A DNA stretch of 64,000 nucleotides from Psychrobacter immobilis (GTDB lineage: Bacteria > Pseudomonadota > Gammaproteobacteria > Pseudomonadales > Moraxellaceae): assembly GCF_904846225.1 (NCBI RefSeq), contig NZ_CAJGZJ010000001.1, positions 1-64,000 of the forward strand, in the 5' to 3' direction. Numbering within the stretch: the first letter of the stretch is position 1; the number at the start of each line of letters is the position of its first letter. Below are positions 29,923 to 39,977 of the stretch, piece after piece. The notes under the pieces are model-generated. The model was not told the DNA's origin, made no database searches, and worked only from the letters and a program-made list of their open reading frames with translations. A program made the position numbers and the translations under genes.

Positions 29923-30176
29923 TGAATAATAATAATTGTGATAAAAAAGGATCTAGCGCAGAAAATGTTGAAGCGTATTTGCAGACATTAGGAAATGATG
30001 ATGCTAGAGAAATACGTTATTACAGCCAAGAGCAGAATTTTAGCCCTGAAGAATTAGCAACTATCATTAACGAGCAACGCTTAAATAAACTACTGGCACA
30101 AAGTGATGCATTTTTGAATAGCTTAAATAGTGAGATTGGGGATTTTGATGAGGGCTCTGACAAGGATAATACTTAA
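29922..30176 (+). CDS. Hypothetical 84-residue protein coupled to the cyclo-ligase gene
   Basis: Not recognised. Its ATG shares the last base of the upstream TGA, so it is translated by coupling. Soluble, acidic, helical-looking (NVEAYLQTLGNDDAREIRYY, EELATIINEQRLNKLLAQSDAF) with an acidic tail (DFDEGSDKDNT). No Cys-rich or membrane features beyond one Cys. Followed by a strong inverted repeat at 30193-30259 that may end transcription. Confidence 0.65.
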   Translation: MNNNNCDKKGSSAENVEAYLQTLGNDDAREIRYYSQEQNFSPEELATIINEQRLNKLLAQSDAFLNSLNSEIGDFDEGSDKDNT

Positions 30177-30192
30177 AAATATTGGATAAATT

Positions 30193-30259
30193 GTAGGGTG
30201 CGCCCTGCGCACCGATAGTCGAGATTAACTTCTTTTCTGGTGCGCAGGGCGCACCCTAC
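30193..30259. repeat. Perfect 21 bp inverted repeat, each arm itself a hairpin
   Basis: GTAGGGTGCGCCCTGCGCACC at 30193-30213 and its exact inverse at 30239-30259, separated by 25 bases. Each arm contains GGTGCG-ccctg-CGCACC, so it can fold alone or pair with the other arm. It lies between convergent genes. GC-rich unlike its surroundings; REP/MITE-like, and may act as a bidirectional transcription barrier. Confidence 0.85.
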
Positions 30260-30315
30260 TCATCTCAGCTTCTAACGCATAAGCTGCTTTAATATAAAAT
30301 TCTATAAAATCAGGG

Positions 30316-31689
30316 CTACAACACCATCGCCGCAATCCAACCAAACACCAATAACGGAATATTATAGTGAATAAAGGTCGGTACTACGCTGTCTTTGATA
30401 TGGTCATGCTGTCCATCAATATTTAAACCAGACGTTGGCCCAAGGGTCGAATCTGACGCTGGCGACCCTGCATCACCAAGCGCGCCCGCCGTACCGATAA
30501 TCGCCACCGTCGCGAGTGGCGAAAATCCTAGCGAAATACAGAGCGGCACATAAATAGCCGCAATAATCGGAATGGTTGAGAATGATGAACCAATGCCCAT
30601 GGTAACTACCAGACCTATGCCAAGCATAACAAAAGCGGCAATGGCCTTGTTACCCGCAAACAAGCTGGTCGCCCCATCAATCAGCGGTGCAATCTCACCG
30701 GTCGCTTTCATAACTTCAGCGAAGCCTTGCGCAGTAATCATAATAAAACCAATCATCGCCATTAGCTTGATACCATCATTGAATATGCCATCAGCATCGC
30801 GCCACTTCACCACACCTGTCGCCATAAAGACACCAAAACCAAACATCGAACCGAGCAATAACGAATCGGTATAGAGCTGAACCACAAATGCCGTGACGAT
30901 TGCAGCTAGGGCAACCAGTGTTTTTAGCTTACTTTGTGTTTGCGCCTCAGCGGCCGTTTTACTTAATGCATCGCCTTTTACCACCGCACTCTTTGCCACA
31001 TCGTGCGCTTCTTTATCTATCGCTACTTGCTGATAGTGGCGCGGCTTACGGTAACTGATAAATACCGCTGTCAATAAACCAACGAACATACCCAAGGCTG
31101 GAATGGCCATTGCCTTAGTCACCGAAACATTACTGATATCAATCCCCGCTTCACCGACGTTTTTTAGCATAATTTGGTTGAGATAAATATCGCCAAAGCC
31201 ATACGGGATAAACATATAGGTGGTCACGAGACCAAAAGTCAGTAAACAAGCGATCAGGCGTCTATCAATATGCATGCGGTTAAATGCGAGCAGTAATGGC
31301 GGCACAAGTAGTGGAATAAAGGCAATATGAATAGGAATTAGATTTTGGCTAAAGCAGCTCATGGTGATTAGACCTGCAAACAGCATATATTTAATCACGC
31401 CACTTGCGCCAGCCGCATCCATGCGCTTAATAACGGCCCCTGCTAATGATTGCGGCAGACCAGAATGCGCAATCGCTACAGCAAACGCGCCAAGTAACGC
31501 ATAGGACAGCGCAATTTGTGCACCATTACGGATACCTTCTTGAAAGGCTTCTAACGTATCAGTGACACCCAGCCCTGCGATCAATCCGCCTGCCATCGCG
31601 CCAATCAATAAGCTCAGCACCACGTGTACTCGCGCCAGAGACAGTCCCAACATAATGACGACTGCTACTAGTACCGCATTGATTGCCAT
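30316..31689 (-). CDS. Na+/H+ antiporter-family membrane transporter
   Basis: 457 residues with about 11-13 hydrophobic segments. Resembles the NhaC/YuiF-type antiporter-family proteins: LSLLIGAMAGGLIAGL, EAFQEGIRNGAQIALSYALLGAFAVAIAHSG, FAGLITMSCFSQNLIPIHIAFIPLL, and a conserved GTAGALGDAGSPASDSTLGPTSGLN near the C-terminus. Substrate is not certain: some relatives are annotated as amino-acid or dicarboxylate carriers. Single gene, convergent with the previous unit. Confidence 0.8.
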   Translation of the reverse strand: MAINAVLVAVVIMLGLSLARVHVVLSLLIGAMAGGLIAGLGVTDTLEAFQEGIRNGAQIALSYALLGAFAVAIAHSGLPQSLAGAVIKRMDAAGASGVIKYMLFAGLITMSCFSQNLIPIHIAFIPLLVPPLLLAFNRMHIDRRLIACLLTFGLVTTYMFIPYGFGDIYLNQIMLKNVGEAGIDISNVSVTKAMAIPALGMFVGLLTAVFISYRKPRHYQQVAIDKEAHDVAKSAVVKGDALSKTAAEAQTQSKLKTLVALAAIVTAFVVQLYTDSLLLGSMFGFGVFMATGVVKWRDADGIFNDGIKLMAMIGFIMITAQGFAEVMKATGEIAPLIDGATSLFAGNKAIAAFVMLGIGLVVTMGIGSSFSTIPIIAAIYVPLCISLGFSPLATVAIIGTAGALGDAGSPASDSTLGPTSGLNIDGQHDHIKDSVVPTFIHYNIPLLVFGWIAAMVL

Positions 31690-32015
31690 GTGTTGCCCCT
31701 TGTTCTTTATGCTTTAGCCTCAGTGAAACTGATGAATATCTTAAGACTGATGAATGTCGCCCTACTCTCTAAAAAGCCTCAGTATAAAAGCCTGATTTTA
31801 GACGCGCGCCAGTTTACCTTATTTTGCTAATAAATCCTACGTGTAGAATCTGATGGATAGTAAGCCAACTCTATCAGCACATGGCGGTATGACCTGTGAT
31901 GTATCTATTTGATTTACTTTAAAAACCAAACAACCATGCTCATAGGCATGTTTTTAGAATGACTATTTCGACGCCTGTGGAATAAGAATATAAGCAAACG
32001 ACTTTGCGGGTAACA
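31690..32015. other. Intergenic region between antiporter and lon
   Basis: About 325 bases with divergent promoters expected at both ends. A small AAAAACCAAACAACCATGC... / GCATGTTTTTAG stretch near 31921-31955 looks hairpin-like but has no gene assigned. The heat-shock-type lon promoter starts at 32016. Confidence 0.45.
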
Positions 32016-32044
32016 CTTGCAATTTTATATAGCAACACCATTTA
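32016..32044 (+). promoter_or_regulatory. Candidate sigma-32 heat-shock promoter of lon
   Basis: CTTGCAA (-35, consensus CTTGAAA) at 32016-32022, a 13-base spacer, then CACCATTTA (-10, consensus CCCCATNTA) at 32036-32044. Placed 57 bases before the lon start. Match judged by eye; spacing is in the known range for RpoH promoters. Confidence 0.6.
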
Positions 32045-32100
32045 TCTAAACATGAGCCACGAACTTGACTTTACAAGTCTGGTGAACGAGGAAAAAGTAT

Positions 32101-34716
32101 ATGAGTGTACATAAAATTGCCCAAGACAATATCGACATCGATGTCGACGTTTCATCTACTGTTGCAGAAGACAATGCGCTAGAAACCTCATCTGACAATA
32201 CGTCAGAGGCGGCGTCTGCCAATGTTGAAGACAATATTAAAAACAATGACAATGATCACGAAAATGACAGTGATCACGACAATAGCAATGACGACAAAGC
32301 GGAAGATTATTTGCCGTTGTTGGCACTGCGAGACGTCGTCGTTTACCCGCACATGCAAATTGCTTTATTCGTCGGTCGTGCACCATCGGTGAAAGCCGTT
32401 GAATTGGCACAAGCTGAATACGGCAATAAAGTACTGGTCGTTGCCCAAAAAGACTCACTGACCGAAGATATTGATCAAGATAATTTATACCAATACGGTA
32501 CGGTTTGCCGCATTGTCAGCACCATGCCGCATGACAGCGATGAGAATTGCATAAAAGTATTGATCGAAGGTCAGTACCGCGCCCGTGTTGATAATATCGA
32601 AAATCACGATGAGCTATTGATGGCGAGCTTTGAGCGTGCTGATCTTGATGTCAGTATGGATGAGAGCCAACAGAAAAATACCATACAGGCTTTGACCACG
32701 CTGTTTGAAAGCTACGCGGATGCGCGTCTACGTAATGCGCGTGAACTGACTCGCGTGGCGAAACGTATTGACGATTTACTTGAGCTGGTTTATTTCATCT
32801 CAACTCGTGTGTCGATGGATCTTGATATTAAGCAGTCGTTCTTAGAAGAAGACGATATCAAAACGCATATCAATACCTTGACCGAATATCTGGTCAAGCA
32901 AAGCGCTGAGCAAAATATAGAGCAAGACATCCAAGAGGCAGTTCGTCAGCAGATGGAAGACAATCAGCGCGAATACTTCTTAAACGAGAAGATGAAAGCC
33001 ATCAAAAATGAGCTGTCAGACATGAATGACGGTGCGTTCGATGGTGAAGACGATGTGGCTGAGCTTGAGCAACGTTTAGAAGATGCCGACTTGCCAGAGG
33101 ATGTGCGCAAAAAAGCAGAGCAAGAGTTCAAGAAACTCAAAATGATGCCGCCTGCGTCAAGTGAATCGTCAGTGGTACGCAACTATATTGAATGGATTTT
33201 GGACACGCCGTGGAATGCGACGACCAAAGTTTCGATCAATTTAGACAAAGCCAAAACCGTGTTGGATGAAGATCATTATGGCTTACAAGATGTGAAAGAT
33301 CGCATCTTAGAGTATCTCGCCGTTCAGTCACGCGTGAAAAAACTGCGTGGCCCTATTCTTTGTCTCGTTGGTCCTCCGGGTGTGGGTAAAACCTCGTTGG
33401 GTGAATCGATTGCCCGTGCTACTGGTCGTAAGTTTGTCCGTATGGCACTGGGCGGCGTGCGTGACGAAGCGGAGATTCGTGGTCACCGCCGTACTTATAT
33501 CGGCGCGATGCCAGGTAAAATTGTGCAATCACTGGCAAAAGCAGAAGTTAAAAACCCGCTATTCTTATTGGATGAAATCGATAAGATGGCACAAGACTTC
33601 CGTGGCGATCCAGCATCAGCCTTGCTTGAAGTATTAGATCCATCACAGAATGACACGTTTAACGACCATTACTTAGACATGGACTTAGACTTATCACAAG
33701 TGATGTTCATCTGTACTGCCAACAGCATGGATATTCCACCTGCGTTGCTTGACCGTATGGAAGTGATTCGTCTACCGGGTTATACCGAAGAAGAAAAGGT
33801 CAATATCGCCCAGAAATATCTAGTGCCAAAAGCCATCAAAAATAACGGTCTCAAAGAAGGCGAGATTGAGATTGTAGAAGCGGCATTGCACAGTATCGTA
33901 CGCAGCTACACACGTGAAGCGGGTGTGCGTAACCTTGAACGCGAAGTCAATAAAATCTGCCGTAAAGTAGTTCGTGGTTCGGTTGAAAATCATGGCGCGC
34001 GCGCTCCGAAAAAAGCAGAACGTGAGCTGATCGTAGTCGATGATAAAAACATCGATGATTACCTAGGTGTCCATCAGTATGACTATGGTCTGGCTGAAGA
34101 AGAGCCTGAGATTGGTCGTATCACTGGGCTTGCGTGGACACAAGTCGGTGGTGAGCTATTAACCATCGAAGCGGTCGCGATGAAAGGTAAAGGTGAGCTT
34201 AGCTTCACTGGTTCATTGGGCGATGTGATGAAAGAGTCGATTCGCGCTGCCATGAGTGTGGTTCGTGCTCGCGGTGATAGCTTAGGTATCGATTACGAAA
34301 CCTTTAAAACCACTGACGTCCATGTACATATGCCAGAAGGTGCGACGCCAAAAGACGGTCCGTCTGCGGGTGGTGCGCTTACCACAGCGTTGGTATCTGC
34401 GTTGACTGGCATTGCCATCCGTCCGGATATTGCCATGACAGGTGAGATTACACTGCGCGGTAAAATCCTACGTATTGGTGGTCTAAAAGAGAAACTACTG
34501 GCAGCACATCGCGGTGGTATCAAGCATGTGTTGATTCCAGCGACCAACGAGCGTGACTTGGCCGATATTCCTGATAACGTCAAAGCGGGTCTGACGATTC
34601 AGCCAGTGGCGACGATTGATGAGATATTAAAAGTCGCTTTGGTCACGATGCCAAAACCGCTCAAACCTGCAAAAGTAACGGTGGATAAAACCAAAGGCAA
34701 AGCACTGCACAACTAA
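32101..34716 (+). CDS. lon: ATP-dependent protease Lon with acidic N-terminal extension
   Basis: Cytoplasmic AAA+ serine protease that removes misfolded and regulatory proteins. Substrate-binding domain begins YLPLLALRDVVVYPHM at about residue 70; Walker A GPPGVGKT at 424-431, Walker B LFLLDEIDKM, catalytic S755 in PKDGPSAGG and K798 in LKEKLLAAHRGG. 871 residues against about 780-800 usual; the excess is residues 1-68, an Asp/Asn/Ser-rich disordered stretch (NNDNDHENDSDHDNSNDD). GAGGAAA precedes the ATG. A heat-shock-type promoter lies upstream and a terminator follows. Confidence 0.96.
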   Translation: MSVHKIAQDNIDIDVDVSSTVAEDNALETSSDNTSEAASANVEDNIKNNDNDHENDSDHDNSNDDKAEDYLPLLALRDVVVYPHMQIALFVGRAPSVKAVELAQAEYGNKVLVVAQKDSLTEDIDQDNLYQYGTVCRIVSTMPHDSDENCIKVLIEGQYRARVDNIENHDELLMASFERADLDVSMDESQQKNTIQALTTLFESYADARLRNARELTRVAKRIDDLLELVYFISTRVSMDLDIKQSFLEEDDIKTHINTLTEYLVKQSAEQNIEQDIQEAVRQQMEDNQREYFLNEKMKAIKNELSDMNDGAFDGEDDVAELEQRLEDADLPEDVRKKAEQEFKKLKMMPPASSESSVVRNYIEWILDTPWNATTKVSINLDKAKTVLDEDHYGLQDVKDRILEYLAVQSRVKKLRGPILCLVGPPGVGKTSLGESIARATGRKFVRMALGGVRDEAEIRGHRRTYIGAMPGKIVQSLAKAEVKNPLFLLDEIDKMAQDFRGDPASALLEVLDPSQNDTFNDHYLDMDLDLSQVMFICTANSMDIPPALLDRMEVIRLPGYTEEEKVNIAQKYLVPKAIKNNGLKEGEIEIVEAALHSIVRSYTREAGVRNLEREVNKICRKVVRGSVENHGARAPKKAERELIVVDDKNIDDYLGVHQYDYGLAEEEPEIGRITGLAWTQVGGELLTIEAVAMKGKGELSFTGSLGDVMKESIRAAMSVVRARGDSLGIDYETFKTTDVHVHMPEGATPKDGPSAGGALTTALVSALTGIAIRPDIAMTGEITLRGKILRIGGLKEKLLAAHRGGIKHVLIPATNERDLADIPDNVKAGLTIQPVATIDEILKVALVTMPKPLKPAKVTVDKTKGKALHN

Positions 34717-34747
34717 TTAAATCGTTAGTGATGCAGTCTTAGTAATT

Positions 34748-34783
34748 AAAAAGCCGCTTACAGAAATGTAGGCGGCTTTTTTT
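34748..34783 (+). terminator. Intrinsic terminator after lon
   Basis: AAAAGCCGCTTACA-gaaa-TGTAGGCGGCTTTT with a T-run to 34783; 14 bp stem with one G-T pair, 32 bases after the stop. Confidence 0.9.
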
Positions 34784-34888
34784 GGCAAAAACAAAAACAT
34801 AGTCGCGCGTTAACTTAAACTCAGGGCATAAAAAGGCTAAGCATCAATCGCTTGGATTTCTATATTAGAAACCAACCATTACAGAGTA

Positions 34889-35311
34889 TTATTTAATCGT
34901 CACGGTCATATAATATGGCTTAGGCGTATTGCCCTCTCGCGCTTGGTTGCGTGGCTGTACTACGCGAATGATATGCTCGCCAGTTTTATTAAGCGTTACG
35001 GTTTCACTGCTTAAATCTGGTGAAACGATACCGTAAAGCAATGGATATAAGTCGTTACTACCGACTATGGTGGCGCTCACCTTTTGGCCTTTTTTGGCAT
35101 AAAACTGATACTCACAGTAGCTATTTCCTTTAATCGCGCCAGCTCGGTTAACGTCATAACTGCCTTTCGACATGTGTAATTCTTTGACGCCGCAATCTGC
35201 ATTATAGTGTAAATCACCCGTTTGCGATGCCGCTTGCGTTGTCATTGTGGCCGCACTCATTATTCCTAAAACAAAGACCGTAGACCCAGCCAACTTAGAC
35301 AATGTATTCAT
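34889..35311 (-). CDS. Secreted PliI-like protein (possible lysozyme inhibitor)
   Basis: 140 residues with a signal peptide (residues 1-27, cleavage after TTQA). The mature part has YQFYAKKGQKVSATI (AKKGQ at 72-76), YPLLYGIVSP, LNKTGEHIIRV and RNQAREGNTP...YYMTVTI (115-139). This order (A-K-x-GQ, Y/F..I.P, G-x-Y/H-x-IRV, RN-AR-G, Y-x-TI) resembles periplasmic i-type lysozyme inhibitors (PliI) and their relatives. Cys40 and Cys66 could form a disulfide. The family call is by pattern only. A single gene between the lon terminator and a dispersed repeat. Confidence 0.6.
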   Translation of the reverse strand: MNTLSKLAGSTVFVLGIMSAATMTTQAASQTGDLHYNADCGVKELHMSKGSYDVNRAGAIKGNSYCEYQFYAKKGQKVSATIVGSNDLYPLLYGIVSPDLSSETVTLNKTGEHIIRVVQPRNQAREGNTPKPYYMTVTIK

Positions 35312-35402
35312 ATAAACACCTCACATAAATTATGATTAAAATTGCAATTTATTAAAATTCTAATCATTTGAATCAATACTTCTGACCGCTGCTATTTTGC
35401 AC

Positions 35403-35548
35403 TATAGCCGATTCACTTTAAATTCGATACAGTGCTGCTGGGATAGATTTTTTGCAGCCTCTGTCACGCTTGCGAACAGCACGCTAGAAACATTTACCCC
35501 AGTAGCACGTATCTACTAACGTATCGATTTTATTTTGAACTGACTATA
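35403..35548. repeat. Dispersed 100-160 bp repeat, copy 5
   Basis: Runs from TATAGCCGATTCACTTTAAA to TTTTGAACTGACTATA. Core in the opposite orientation to copies 1-4 (GCTGGGATAGATTTTTTGCAGCCTCTGTC), with AACATTTACCCCAG on the far side. Lies upstream of the PliI-like gene and of sodC. Confidence 0.75.
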
Positions 35549-35809
35549 CAGCTGAGCCACTGACCGTTTTATTTCGTCATTTATTTTATCTTATTATTAC
35601 GTTATATTAACTTAATCAAATATTAAGCTTATCTAACTATGTGTTCTATGTAAGACTTACATATATTAACGCTTTGTTGCGCTTTTGATGAATACCTATC
35701 TTATGTCGTTGGCTATAATAATCGTGACATTAAGCAATTTTTGACTGTCTTAAAATAAAATTATGGATAAATCGTTCGTCATAATCATCAAATACAAATG
35801 GAGATAACA

Positions 35810-36367
35810 ATGAATAAGACTATGCTTGCAAGTGTTCTACTATGTGGTTCAGCTTTAGCAATGACTGGTTGCCAAACAGTAGAAAGCCAATTACAAACAG
35901 GCAATCCTTTGAACCAACCTGCCTTAAAATCGACTATCAAAACTGTTGATAGTAATAACAAAGAAGTAGGACAAGTTTTCTTACGTCCTGTTGATGGCGG
36001 TGTTCAAGTGTATGGTAAGCTGATGAACTTACAACCGGGTAAAACGGTTTCTTTACATATTCATGAAACTGGTAGCTGTGCAGATATGGGTAAAGCGGCA
36101 GGTGGTCACTTTAATCCAGATAACAAACCGCACTCAAATCCAGATGACATGAATGGACATGCTGGTGACTTGCCAAATCTAACTGCCAATGAAAATGGCG
36201 TGGCTACTATCAACTATGTTAATAAAAAAATCTCTGCCGCTGAAGCAGGTAAATACAGCGTCAATCGCTTAGCCTTTATCGTTCATGGCGGTGTCGATGA
36301 CTATACTAGCCAACCAGCTGGTAACGCAGGTGATCGTATCGCTTGTGGTATTATCGAAAAAATCTAA
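35810..36367 (+). CDS. sodC: Cu,Zn superoxide dismutase lipoprotein
   Basis: Removes superoxide in the periplasm. Lipoprotein signal with Cys21 (ALAMTGC). Copper and zinc ligands are visible in SLHIHETGSCADMGKAAGGHFNPDN, HSNPDDMNGHAGDLPN and FIVHGGVDDY; the disulfide Cys pair is in GSC and IACGII; the C-terminus GNAGDRIACGII is the family signature. Start at 35810 chosen because GGAGA precedes it; an ATG at 35798 overlaps that site. 185 residues. Followed by a bidirectional terminator. Confidence 0.95.
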   Translation: MNKTMLASVLLCGSALAMTGCQTVESQLQTGNPLNQPALKSTIKTVDSNNKEVGQVFLRPVDGGVQVYGKLMNLQPGKTVSLHIHETGSCADMGKAAGGHFNPDNKPHSNPDDMNGHAGDLPNLTANENGVATINYVNKKISAAEAGKYSVNRLAFIVHGGVDDYTSQPAGNAGDRIACGIIEKI

Positions 36368-36403
36368 TAGCGTTTAAACTCACACTTTATTCGCATATAA
36401 AAA

Positions 36404-36427
36404 AACCTCTTAGATATCTAAGAGGTT
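36404..36427. terminator. Bidirectional terminator between sodC and topA
   Basis: Perfect palindrome AACCTCTTAGAT/ATCTAAGAGGTT flanked by A and T runs, serving the convergent sodC and topA. Confidence 0.92.
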
Positions 36428-36452
36428 TTTTTTGCTTAAAGGTAAAGGATTT

Positions 36453-39107
36453 TTACTCCTCTACCCACTCACCTTTGCGCCAGTACACACCCCAACGTGT
36501 GGCTTTGCCGTTTTTCTCAGAGCCGATATATTGCTCTTTTTTCTTACGTGACCAGCGCAGTATCGTTGGATTGCCATCAGGATCTTCATCTGGTCCTGCA
36601 AATAAGTACTGGAATTTATCTTCCATTTTATCTTTGATTTCGCGTAGCTCAGCCAGCTTTGGTGGACGGGTTTCGCGCACTTTTGGAAACTTGGACGCCG
36701 CTAAGAACATTCCCGCCGCCCCTTCACGCAAAATGAAGTAATCCTCATGCTTGACTGATTTTAGCTCTGGCAGATGAATTGGATCCATACGTGGTGGCGC
36801 GGCTTCGCCTGTTTTTAGTACTTTACGCGTATTGTCACATTTCTGGCAAGCAAAGTAAGGCCCGAAACGTCCCGTCTTTAGTTCCATCTGCCCATCACAT
36901 TTATTACAGTCGATGGTCGGCGCATCTGAGCCCGGAACTTCAAATTTACCTTCTTCTAAAATATAACCGTCGCAATCAGGATTATTACCACAGATGTGCA
37001 GCTTGAGACCGCCATCGACGATATAACCATTCATGGCCGTGCCACATTTCGGGCAGCGTTTTTTCTCCATCAAATCTTTGACTTCTGCCGCTTCATCATC
37101 GCCTTCAGCGTCATCAAGATTGGCAAAGGCTTCGACTGGCATTAAATTTTTAGTACCTTTACAGCGCTCTTTTGGCGGTAAGTTGTAACCAGTACAACCT
37201 AAGAATACGCCTGTTGAGCCCGTACGTAGTTGCATTGGGCGACCACAAATATCGCAATGAACATCTGGCACATCAGTCGGATCATTTGGACGCATGCCAT
37301 CTTTTTCTTTGGCACGCTCAAGAGTCGTTTTGAACTCTCCGTAGAAATTATCAAGCACGTCTTTCCAATCTTGCTCGCCTTCTGCTACGTGATCGAGCTT
37401 GTTCTCTAACGCAGCGGTAAAGGTATAATCCATCAAGTCTGGGAAGCTGGCCGTCAATCTGTCCGTGACAATATCACCCATTTTTTCGGCAAATAGGCGT
37501 TTATTCTCAAGTTTCACATAACCACGATCTTGAATGGTTGAGATGATAGACGCATAAGTCGATGGACGACCGATGCCTTTTTTCTCAAGCTCTTTAACCA
37601 AGCTTGCTTCTGTATAGCGCGGCGCAGGCTTGGTAAAGTGTTGGCTTGGATCAAGCTTATCAAGCGTTAACTTATCGCCTTTTTTGACATCGGGCAATAA
37701 AGTATCATCTGTCTTGGCTGGTGGCATCACTCTGGTGTAGCCATCAAACACCAGAGTACGACCGCGTGCTTTTAGCTCGACATCATCTGCACCAACGAAC
37801 AAATTCACTGACAGATATTTTGCTGGTAGCATCTGACAGGCTACAAACTGACGCCAAATCAATTCGTATAAACGTATTGCGTCACGCTCAACCCCTTTCA
37901 GTTGGGTTGACTTCATATTGACATTAGAAGGACGAATGGCTTCATGCGCCTCTTGTGCACCTTGTTTATTGCCATAAAAATTGGGCTTTTCTGGCACATA
38001 TTTTGCGCCATAGCTGTCTTCGATATAGCCGCGCACAGCTGCTAGGGCATCACCAGACAAAAAGGTCGAATCGGTACGCATATAAGTGATATGCCCCGCT
38101 TCGTATAAGCGCTGTGCCAAAATCATGGTTTTCTTAACAGAGAAACCCAATCGTGTACTGGCTGCCTGTTGCAGGGTCGAGGTAATAAACGGCGCACTCG
38201 GACGTGACTGCGTTGGTTTTTCTTCACGTTCTTTGACAATAAAATCACTGGCTTTTAGAATGCCTAGAACTTTATCCGTTTGCTCTTTATTAACCAGCTT
38301 AAGCGTCTTACCGCCTTGCTTGGTCGCCTCTAAGCGAATACCGATTTGCTCAGCGTCTTTTTTGCTATTAGTAATATGCGTATCCGCATAAATCTGCCAG
38401 TACTCTTCTGGAATAAAAGCGCGAATCTCATGCTCACGCTCAACCACCAAACGCATGGCAACTGACTGTACGCGACCTGCCGACAGACCGCGAGCAATTT
38501 TTTGCCATAGTAATGGTGACACCATAAAACCAACCACTCGATCTAAAAAACGACGCGCTTGCTGTGCGTTGACGCGGTCGATATCGAGCTTTGAGGGTTG
38601 CTTAAAGGCATTTTGAATAGCGGATTTAGTAATCTCATTAAAGACCACGCGTTGATATTTACTATCAGGGCCACCGATGACTTCTTTTAGATGCCAAGCA
38701 ATGGCTTCCCCTTCTCTATCCATATCCGTTGCGAGATAGATTTGGTCGGCGTCTTTGGCTAAGGCTTTGAGCTCTTTGATAACTTTTGTCTTATTTGGCA
38801 GTACTTCATAGACGGCCGCCCAATTATGCTCTGGATCGATACCCATACGACGCACTAGCGCTTGCTGAGCTTTTTCTTCTTTGCTCAGATTTTCATCTTT
38901 TTTGGCCGTAGTCGCTTTCTTAGCACTCTTACTGGCACCGACTGGTAAATCACGGACATGACCGATACTTGAACGTACGATAAAGTCATCACCAAGGTAT
39001 TTATTAATCGTTTTTGCCTTGGCTGGTGATTCTACAATCACCAAAGATTTACGCTTTGGGCTATCAGCAGCAGGTGCTGGGCTTTTTTTGGTTGTGGTTT
39101 TTGCCAT
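36453..39107 (-). CDS. topA: DNA topoisomerase I
   Basis: Type IA enzyme that relaxes negative supercoils. TOPRIM domain starts [33 protein letters not shown] holds acidic metal ligands; catalytic Y342 in [21 protein letters not shown] follows. The C-terminal half has Cys4 zinc-ribbon repeats ([28 protein letters not shown]), then a basic tail. From MAKTTT it has 884 residues; ATG at 39122 would add five. Monocistronic. Confidence 0.96.
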   Translation of the reverse strand: MAKTTTKKSPAPAADSPKRKSLVIVESPAKAKTINKYLGDDFIVRSSIGHVRDLPVGASKSAKKATTAKKDENLSKEEKAQQALVRRMGIDPEHNWAAVYEVLPNKTKVIKELKALAKDADQIYLATDMDREGEAIAWHLKEVIGGPDSKYQRVVFNEITKSAIQNAFKQPSKLDIDRVNAQQARRFLDRVVGFMVSPLLWQKIARGLSAGRVQSVAMRLVVEREHEIRAFIPEEYWQIYADTHITNSKKDAEQIGIRLEATKQGGKTLKLVNKEQTDKVLGILKASDFIVKEREEKPTQSRPSAPFITSTLQQAASTRLGFSVKKTMILAQRLYEAGHITYMRTDSTFLSGDALAAVRGYIEDSYGAKYVPEKPNFYGNKQGAQEAHEAIRPSNVNMKSTQLKGVERDAIRLYELIWRQFVACQMLPAKYLSVNLFVGADDVELKARGRTLVFDGYTRVMPPAKTDDTLLPDVKKGDKLTLDKLDPSQHFTKPAPRYTEASLVKELEKKGIGRPSTYASIISTIQDRGYVKLENKRLFAEKMGDIVTDRLTASFPDLMDYTFTAALENKLDHVAEGEQDWKDVLDNFYGEFKTTLERAKEKDGMRPNDPTDVPDVHCDICGRPMQLRTGSTGVFLGCTGYNLPPKERCKGTKNLMPVEAFANLDDAEGDDEAAEVKDLMEKKRCPKCGTAMNGYIVDGGLKLHICGNNPDCDGYILEEGKFEVPGSDAPTIDCNKCDGQMELKTGRFGPYFACQKCDNTRKVLKTGEAAPPRMDPIHLPELKSVKHEDYFILREGAAGMFLAASKFPKVRETRPPKLAELREIKDKMEDKFQYLFAGPDEDPDGNPTILRWSRKKKEQYIGSEKNGKATRWGVYWRKGEWVEE

Positions 39108-39374
39108 ATGTGACGACACCATAATATAGGTAAATTAAAAGTAAGAATAAATTCAGCAGCATGGCAATTTATAATAATTATTTATAATAGCTCAGCGAGT
39201 TATTATCAAAATAGCTGCTCATGAAACGGTTGTAAAACAAACGATAACGTTAAGACAAAGTTGTAGTTATAAAGAAGTTACACTGCTGAACGTAATAATG
39301 TCAACTACAAATGACTAAGAGTTCGCTAAAAGCACTTGCATATTAACTGTTAATGGAGATTAAAAAATAATTTT

Positions 39375-39977
39375 CTATTTTATAGATTTCTTTTGCATCT
39401 GTAGCGACCATTTCTCAAGGTTTTCTTTCAGCAATAATAAGTCTTTTTCAATCGCTTGCTGATGATAAGTAGGGTTGGTCGATGGACGGACGTAAGCAAT
39501 ATCTTCCCAATAAATAACGATGCTATTGGCCTTAGTCAGTAGACCTTTTACAAATGGCTCAATATTGATTGGTAAATCCAGAGGCGCTTTGTCCAAGCTA
39601 AAATCAGTCTTATTGACAGCTGTGCTGATATTCATCTGATTAGAACGAATGGCACTTGGAATATTGAGCTTGATATCATCTCTAGTCGGATCGACAAAAC
39701 TACTATCGGGTCGCCATTGCCCATCAATTACTTGATAGCGTGTATGCGGCAGCTTCGTATCATCTAGCACCAAACAATATTGACCCATCATGCCGCGACC
39801 ATACTCGTTGTCCCGACCCTTTATCCAGTCTGGACAGGCTACCAGCTTTGGATTTAGCTGCAAACGACGCGCCGTCATACGCAGTCTATCTAAACGCTGA
39901 TCGATACCGTTAGGTTTGAGCGCCATCATACTCCCTAAGACGAATAGTACAATGATAACGCCAATCAATGTTCCCAT
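39375..39977 (-). CDS. Hypothetical single-span membrane protein
   Basis: 200 residues, not recognised. Residues 2-20 form a hydrophobic helix (TLIGVIIVLFVLGSMMAL), followed by a basic stretch (RLDRLRMTARR), so the remainder is probably cytoplasmic or peripheral with positive-inside topology. It contains CPDWIKGRDNEYGRGMMGQYCLVLDD and a helical C-terminus. The gene follows topA upstream and in the same direction (minus). It looks like a conserved lineage-specific protein, but that cannot be tested here. Confidence 0.7.
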   Translation of the reverse strand: MGTLIGVIIVLFVLGSMMALKPNGIDQRLDRLRMTARRLQLNPKLVACPDWIKGRDNEYGRGMMGQYCLVLDDTKLPHTRYQVIDGQWRPDSSFVDPTRDDIKLNIPSAIRSNQMNISTAVNKTDFSLDKAPLDLPINIEPFVKGLLTKANSIVIYWEDIAYVRPSTNPTYHQQAIEKDLLLLKENLEKWSLQMQKKSIK

